A stretch of 64,000 nt of DNA from Sclerodactyla briareus (Eukaryota > Echinodermata > Holothuroidea > Dendrochirotida > Sclerodactylidae). Below the pieces are notes generated by a model that was not told where the DNA came from, did not search any database, and saw only the letters and a program-made list of their open reading frames with translations. Both the position numbers and the translations under genes were made by a program. The stretch is from assembly GCA_026419785.1 (NCBI GenBank), contig JAODTK010005554.1, forward strand, positions 248,001-312,000. The letters are read 5' to 3'. Within the stretch, counting starts at the first letter, position 1. The number at the start of each line of letters is the position of its first letter. Shown here in pieces: positions 57,890 to 64,000 of the stretch.

Positions 57890-58450
57890 TCTGTTCAGAA
57901 AATTCGAAATGGCCATTGGGTGGGGTCCTATGGGTGAAATTATGGTCTGGAAAATTGTTTTGTTCCGAAACCTGCAAAACTGGAAGGAAATATCTTACCC
58001 GAGAAGTTCAAAATGGGCCGCCGGGTTGGGGTGTATAGGGCAAAAATAAAAGTTGTCTCAAAACAATCGCATGTCTCGAAACAAGCAAAATATCAGCAGG
58101 AAAATATACCTGTAGAAATTTCACAAAAAATTCAAAATGGCTGCCGGGTGGGGGTCGCGTATGGGCGAAAACGAAAAGGTAGTCTCAAAATGCTCGCCAT
58201 GCTTCAAAAGGAGCAAATAGCGAAACACTATTTTCCCAAACAAATCTAAATGTCCCGTCGAGCGAGTCGGGCGTGCCCTTCAGAATTTTCATTCGCATCA
58301 TTGTTTGCAAAGTTTAAAAAAACAATGTCCAATCTGCGGAAAAATGATTCTGCAGAAATTCAAACGTCCGCCGGGTGGGGTCGTAGTGGCGAAACAACTT
58401 GGTCCTCTAATGAGCGCCGCGTCCAACACACAATTAAGCGAAAAACTCAG
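57890..58450 (+). repeat. tandem array (F), about 115-base units
   Basis: AAATGGCC(A/G)(T/C)(T/C)GGGTGGGG-like words recur near 57907, 58012, 58135, 58255 (degraded) and 58365, each followed by GGGCGAAAA-like, GTCTCAAAA and GCAGAAAT/GTAGAAATTTC blocks. The 204-residue open frame from 58250 starts in this array and has no recognisable domain. Confidence 0.6.
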
Positions 58451-58779
58451 TTTTCGCAAAAAACAAACAAAAACCATTCAAGAATTTTCATCAGACGCTC
58501 ATGTGTGCAAAGTTTTCATATGGATCCGACGAGCACTAGGGAGTTATTGTACAAACGCTCTCAATTCAGTCAGTTGATCCAAGAAGCCGCCCCCAGAGTG
58601 GTGCAGCGATGGCCACATTCGACTCGTCCGAGATTTTGTAAGAGCATGTGTGCAGTTTCGTGTCAATCGGACGTTGTGTTGAGATTTATTGCGTTTAACA
58701 CGAAAAACGAACTTCCGGCGGGGCTGCGACGCTGGCCAAACCATATATATTTCAGCAATTTAATGCCATTATTGTTGGC

Positions 58780-59135
58780 TCCCCCCCCCCCCCCCCACAG
58801 ACTATGTTGTAATGTTTTGATGATCATCCCAATTCAACATTTCAATACTCTCACACATACCTGAGTATAGATCGAGGAACTCCTTAACATGCCGTAAGGA
58901 CGTAATGGCACATCGGAATGCTGCATGTGCCAAAACCTAATAACAAGGCGATCCCCAAAAAGTATCGGTCGCGCGATCGGTGTTTATTACTTCACTACCC
59001 TACCACTAACAAACAACTAGCTAGTTCATGCAGACCATCGTCATGTCGAACGAACATCACATATTTCACATATAACCCATCCCCCCCCCTCTGCCAGGCA
59101 GCCACACACCCCCCCCCCCCCCGCCCCCACACCAA
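58780..59135. other. C-run-rich unclassified segment
   Basis: C runs at about 58781-58796, 59082-59090 and 59107-59121 bracket sequence with no recognised gene. Confidence 0.4.
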
Positions 59136-59219
59136 CCACTACCCCATGCAGCCGTCAAAGATGTCCCAAACTATTATCTTTAAGAAACCTCACTATTTGC
59201 CCCAGTCCCCAGGGAAGAA

Positions 59220-61390
59220 GATAGGAAAGAACCAGAAAGCCAAAAGCTTAGGGATTCTTGGCTTTTCTCTGTCACCCATAGCCAGACCCACGGCAAATGG
59301 ATATAGTACCAGCTCATTCTAGGGCAACATAACGTCTGACAAATTTCCTATATCAACCCCTACCTAGGTTCCTGGCCCTTGGTAAGAAAGCTACAACCTA
59401 ATACAGGTTTCCCAGACTTTTAAACTCTGGTACCTTAATACCTCCAACCTGACACCAACACAATAGGTTCATGTACTCATCTGGGGCATAACAAAGTATA
59501 GCCTCATTCCACCCCGCCCTTTAACAAAAAAAACACAGAGTTCATGTCTCCCATAATGAAGATACACACCTAATTTCAACCTGACAGCCAACCGTTCTGG
59601 ACTTATCGTGTTACCACGGTTTCCCCGACTTTGAGCCTCTGGTGACCTCAGACGTTCTCTGACCTGACCCCACAACACTAGGGTTCACTAACTCTCATGG
59701 GAACAAACATACCTTATGACTTCATCCATCCAGTGTGGTCAAGTGTATTGTGTTTACAATCCAAAATTTCTAAAATATCAAATTTTCACAAATTTTCTTA
59801 TTTTTCGAGCAAATTCACTCCTGACCTTAACCAAAAACATGGGTTCCGTACTCCCCCTAGAAAGCTTTATACAGCATATTTCAACTTGATCAGACCAACA
59901 ATTATTGACTCATCGTGTTAAATCAAGGTTTCAGCCTTTGAAACCTCTGGGACCTCAGATGACCTCTGACATGACCCCAAAACAATCCGGTTTCATGTAC
60001 TCATCATGGGAACACACAACCCATATGAGCGTCATCCATCCAGGTGGGTCGATTTATCGTGTTTACAAGCCAAATTGGCCAAATGATGAATTGTTCACAA
60101 ATTTTCTTATTTTCGCCCAAAATCACATCGCCGACCTGAACCAAAAACAAGGGTTCCTGTACTCCCCCATATAAAGCTATACACCTAATTTCACTTGTCA
60201 GGCAAGAGAGTGTACCAACCACTCTGGACTTATCCGTGTTTACAAGGTTTTTCAGATGTTGACCCATTGTTGACCTCCGATGACCTCTGACATGACCCCA
60301 AAACATTAGGGTTCATGTACTCATCATGGGGAACACACCTACCCGTATTAGCTTCATCCTCCATGTGGGTGCGAGTTATCGTGTTTACAAGCCAAATTGG
60401 ACAAAAGATCGAATTTTCACAATTTTTCTATTTTGACCAAAATTCACCCGACCTGAACCAAAAACGACAGGGTTGCTGTACTCCCCATAAGAAAGCTATA
60501 CACCTCATTTCAACATGCTCATCCAACCATTCTGGACTTATCGTGTTTACAAGGTTTTCAGACGTTAAACTCTGGTGACCTCAGATGACCCTGACCGGAC
60601 CCCCAACAATAGGTTCATGAACTCAGCCTTGGGAACACACATACCAAGTATACTTCATCCATCGGTGTTCGAGTTATGGTGTTTACAGCGAAAATTGGCC
60701 AAAATATCCATTTTCACACATTTTCTATTTTGACCAATTTACACTCCGGCCCTGAACAAAAAACAAGAGTGTTCCTGTACTCTCCCATAAGAAAGCTATA
60801 CACCAATTCAACTTATCATATCCCCCCCCAACCATTCTGGACGTATTGTGTTACAGGTTTTCATACTTGACCCTCTTGGTGACCTCAGATGACCTCTGAC
60901 CTACCCCAAAACATAGGTTCATGAACGCATAATTGGGGAACCCACATAGATACCAAGTATGAGCTTCATCCATCTGTTGGTGTCGAGTTATCGGTTTACA
61001 AGCAAAATTTGCCAAAATATTGCATTTTCAACAAATTTTCTTTTTCGCCCAATTCACTCCCGACCTGAACCAAAAACAATAGTTTCCTTTATACTCCTCA
61101 TAAGAAAGCATTCACCCAATTTCAACTTGATCGACCAACCATTCTGGACTTCTCGTGTTTACAAGGTTTTCAGACTTTGACCTCTTGTGACCTCAGCTGC
61201 CTCGACCTGACCAAACAAAACAATAGGGTTCATTAACTCATCATGGTGACACACATACCAAGTATGAAGCCTGACCTACCCTCCCTTCAAAGTTATCACT
61301 GTTTACAAGCTGGCGTCACACACACATACACATCACCCGCACCCACACAATTGACTGACTGCAAATTCCTTTGACTTCGCATATCAAAAT
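59220..61390 (-). mobile_element. array-bearing element A, copy 3 (inverted)
   Basis: Read on the minus strand, the left end AGGAATTTGCAGTCAGTCAATTGTGTGGG...GTGTGTGACGCCAGC (about 61365 down) and the right end CCAAGAATCCCTAAGCTTTTGGC (about 59260-59240) match copies 1 and 2. About six to seven units of roughly 305 bases lie between, with plus-strand GGGAACACACATACC landmarks near 59699, 60008, 60328, 60630, 60935 and 61245. A perfect TGACCT-C-TGACCT (inverted DR1) lies at 60890-60902. Confidence 0.8.
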
Positions 61391-61394
61391 GTTT

Positions 61395-62520
61395 TCGTAT
61401 TTTTTGAAGGTCTAATCACCTCATATATGGTTTGCTGTTGGGCAGCTTATAACACACATTGTTACGGAGCTTGGTTTGCTCGTTCCTCATTGCTTTATTC
61501 TAACAGAAGCTATTATAATGGAATTCAATTCCTGAACATCAAACACATTGGATCCAAACATTTTAACGGACCATACCTAATGATTTTGGCGAAATTCTTA
61601 CCAGTTTGGAAATTGGAATATATTATGCATTAGCCCTACAATACCTCTACTGCACGCCATCTGTACCTCAAATGATCCATCAAGGTGAATCACATCTACC
61701 AGTTTTGTGGAAATCCAACGCACTTTCAAAATTGCTAAATTCATGCAAATTAACACATTAAATGACCTCCAGTTGACCCCGACTTCACTTTACATTTCAC
61801 AGCACCATGGTAGACCACCTCCACCGAAGTTTCGTGAGAATCTGACAACTTGAAAATTTTTCATAATATGCAAATTAAGACCACTTAATCAGCATTTTAG
61901 GCTGAAAATCTACAGTTCTCTACCTGTCATCCAGGTCCTACAGCCAACTACATCACTGTAGCACAACGGTTCTTGCATAATCCTCCTAACGAACTTAACA
62001 ATAATTTCATAAAATGACTAATTACCAACTAATTAATGGATTCGCTGCCCAATATCAATCGTGTACACCAACCGGAAGCCTGGTGGCTACAACACACAAA
62101 CTTTTGTCATAGTCGCATCACGGTTGGGACATCCGCTAACGAGAAGTGTGACACCACACACACCGCCCTCAGTGACCACTATGTCCCTCTTCCTGAATTT
62201 CATTCAGGCGAGACAAAATCAATGCCGAAACAACCCAGATAACCCACCTAATCTCCTCACCCTCCACTTTCCGTTCAACTCTTGCCATGGTCATTCTGTA
62301 CAACAGTTATCATCGCATTTCAAAGACTGCCACACCCATCGTCGTCGCAGATAGGCCAGCACGTAGATGCACATCTGCTGACAGCTGTCAAACAACACCA
62401 TCAGTACACGTACTATGGCCAACTCAAAATTTATAGCCAATTCCTATACAAATCCGTACATCAAATTATGGTTATCAAACTTGATGTCAACGCGAATCTC
62501 TGCAGTAATCCTCCTAAATT
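61395..62520. repeat. unclassified repeat-like segment
   Basis: The words CATGCAAATTAACACATTAAATGACCT and TATGCAAATTAAGACCACTTAATCA (about 61743 and 61870), with flanking GAAATCCAACGC/GAGAATCTGACAACTTGAAAAT blocks, suggest two diverged units of about 125 bases. No coding signature was recognised. Confidence 0.4.
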
Positions 62521-62529
62521 TGGACTGTC

Positions 62530-62622
62530 TCAGACCAAGACTGGGCTGAATCCGCCAGCACTGCTATTGATCAGGAAGTATTTCTCTAAGCGCTTGCGCA
62601 TGTCCTCAATGTGGTAAAGGCA
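62530..62622 (-). CDS. candidate terminal exon of an unidentified gene
   Basis: After a minus-strand acceptor (TTCTATATTAG) the frame reads CLYHIEDMRKRLEKYFLINS and SAGGFSPVLV, then stop TGA (62532-62530). Its helical, charged composition and clean frame look protein-like, but I do not recognise the family. It may belong with 63108-63177 on the same strand. Confidence 0.28.
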   Translation of the reverse strand, partial: CLYHIEDMRKRLEKYFLINSSAGGFSPVLV

Positions 62623-63107
62623 CTAATATAGAACTGGATAATAATATATTATGATTACAGTGTGCCGGCACCTGCTGACACGTGTAGTGTGTACAAAAGA
62701 CAAACGCATGTAAGGTCCATTCTCTCATCAATATCTTCACTGCAGTGGCCACAAACCAACCACTGTCTCGCACAGAATTGTCTTTGCAAACGAAAATCAT
62801 TCCGTTCTATTATTCACATCTACAGATATTGCCATAACGAAGGAATAATAGGCAGGGCAGATAACAGTCACTGTCCACTAACTTGCCATTGGTCCGACTA
62901 CAATGGGTTTACGCATCAAAATCCCTGTTACAACTGAACAAAATTAATTTCCAGGAACATGCAGATAACCATCGAGCTGGTTAATGTAAAAAAAATGTGA
63001 GCAAACAGCACTATGGTACCCAAAAATGACTTGATTGCTCATTGTACTGACCTAACCAGGTTGAGAAAACAAAACTTGTTTCTTTATAGCATTGGGCAGG
63101 CACTCAC

Positions 63108-63177
63108 CCTCTGTCCTTAGGCACTGGCGATTGGCATCTTTACAAAGACGACAACACTTTTCCATGTTGTTTATCCA
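63108..63177 (-). CDS. candidate internal exon of an unidentified gene
   Basis: The minus strand has acceptor TTATGCAG, then WINNMEKCCRLCKDANRQ and CLRTEG, then a consensus donor GTGAGT. The 70-base size, cysteine-rich content and good donor favour a real exon. The family is not recognised. The next exon could be 62622-62530. Confidence 0.33.
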
Positions 63178-64000
63178 CTGCATAACACAGGACCAAGTCT
63201 CTGTCGCGGTTGAGTACTAGTGAATGTTCTTTTTCCCTTGATACACCGACGAGTGCATTGTACAGCACTTTGTTGTCCTCTTACGCTCACTATTGCTGAA
63301 TTATTGTGATACATTATATCCTGCGAAGCAGGAGAAAAGGCCCCTCAGTCACTCTCTTTTTTTTCCATGTGAGACTAGTTGCTCTACCGCACAATGGTAT
63401 GTTTGAAACATGTTCTGGACCATCCAGATTAAGTATAGTAACCTTATGAAGGGAAAAAGCATTCAGCAGTTTTGGACCCCTGTGTCCGAATCACATATTC
63501 ATAGCAGTGCAAGGTAGCAATAATAACTGCAGGATTTTAACAGACCAATCTAATGACTCACTTCCTGTCATTTTCCTAATGGAGAATGCAATGTATGTGA
63601 ATCATAACCTTTCTTATGTATAAGATTTGAGGTTTGCAAAGTTCCTACCATTACTGTTTGTCAACATTTGGTTCCTGCTGCTGATCTCAACCAACCCTAC
63701 AGTGCGGTAACTTTATACCCTGTTCCTCCCATCTCTCTCCACTGCACCTAGATCCTCAACAACTTTGTGTGTCTTTAGGGAGGCCAAAAACGAATTCTTT
63801 GGCTGTTTATTTTAATATGTAAATAGTACCTTCACGCCAGCATTTGTGTACTTTACTAGGGGCATATTTTTTCAGTAAGGGTTGTTGAAAAACAAAGCTA
63901 TGACTTATACTCAAACCAGTGTCTTTGCTCTTTTCTTCTCTGTTGGTCGTCGAGTCCATGGAGAAACCAACAATGTCACAGACCCAGACAACGGGGTCCT
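63178..64000. other. right edge, no secure feature
   Basis: Open sequence exists on both strands at the edge (for example a minus-strand frame from 64000 to about 63810, and a plus-strand segment after a pyrimidine tract near 63928), but neither has a recognisable domain and neither can be chosen. Confidence 0.3.

Noticed and set aside
58250-58864. 204-residue plus-strand open frame
   Set aside because: It starts inside the 115-base array and ends in a C-run-rich segment; no domain is seen.
62662-62937. Cysteine/histidine-rich plus-strand frame resembling a zinc-binding protein
   Set aside because: Spacing of Cys and His does not fit a known finger, and the antisense strand is equally cysteine-rich; neither reading is supported.
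63810-64000. Possible exons on either strand at the right edge
   Set aside because: Both strands are open for a short distance and neither has a domain or an upstream partner.

Overview
This is nuclear DNA of an animal: conserved genes split into short exons by GT-AG introns, with introns and intergenic space full of SINEs, a LINE fragment, satellite-like arrays and G/C-run elements. No bacterial, organellar or viral gene organisation is seen. Frequent TAGGCCTA palindromes and array-bearing elements fit a marine invertebrate, possibly an echinoderm, but the species cannot be fixed from the sequence and this is a weak inference.

Two genes are identified with confidence from conserved protein sequence. 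On the minus strand, a CHMP2A (ESCRT-III) gene begins with its start codon at 9621. Four coding exons are visible (9621-9454, 7594-7417, 6173-6048, 4483-4422). The last part, which should carry the VPS4-binding tail, was not found and probably lies beyond the left edge. On the plus strand, an AGPAT5-type lysophosphatidic acid acyltransferase gene runs from 27574 to 45546 in seven recognisable exons. It has the NHxxxxD motif in exon 2 and the PEGTR motif in exon 4. Both genes show intact splice sites but scattered one-base frame slips inside strongly conserved exons. This looks like insertion/deletion error in the assembly rather than decay. A third, minus-strand gene may lie to the right: an ankyrin-like exon at 48918-48788 and two exon-like segments at 63177-63108 and 62622-62530. 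These are tentative and not shown to belong together.

Layout: 1-4.4 kb, a LINE 3' end and a SINE; 4.4-9.6 kb, CHMP2A with SINEs in its introns; 9.6-26 kb, gene-poor DNA with hairpins, a MITE candidate, hexamer repeats, G/C-run elements and a tandem duplication; 26-27.4 kb, an array-bearing element (called A here) ending about 120 bases before the first AGPAT5 coding exon; 27.5-45.5 kb, AGPAT5, with a second copy of A in intron 5 and a fragment of A interrupted by element B in intron 6; 45.5-64 kb, mostly repeats, including a second B, a 230-base array (C), a 115-base array (F) and a third, inverted A.

The most unusual structure is element A. Three copies share both ends but differ in the number of internal ~300-base repeats, and some repeats carry perfect or near-perfect AGGTCA-N-AGGTCA (DR1) nuclear-receptor-type sites. 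Element B has a terminal hairpin, a tetranucleotide microsatellite and two interleaved ~150-base monomer types, an architecture resembling pearl/Helitron-like non-autonomous elements.
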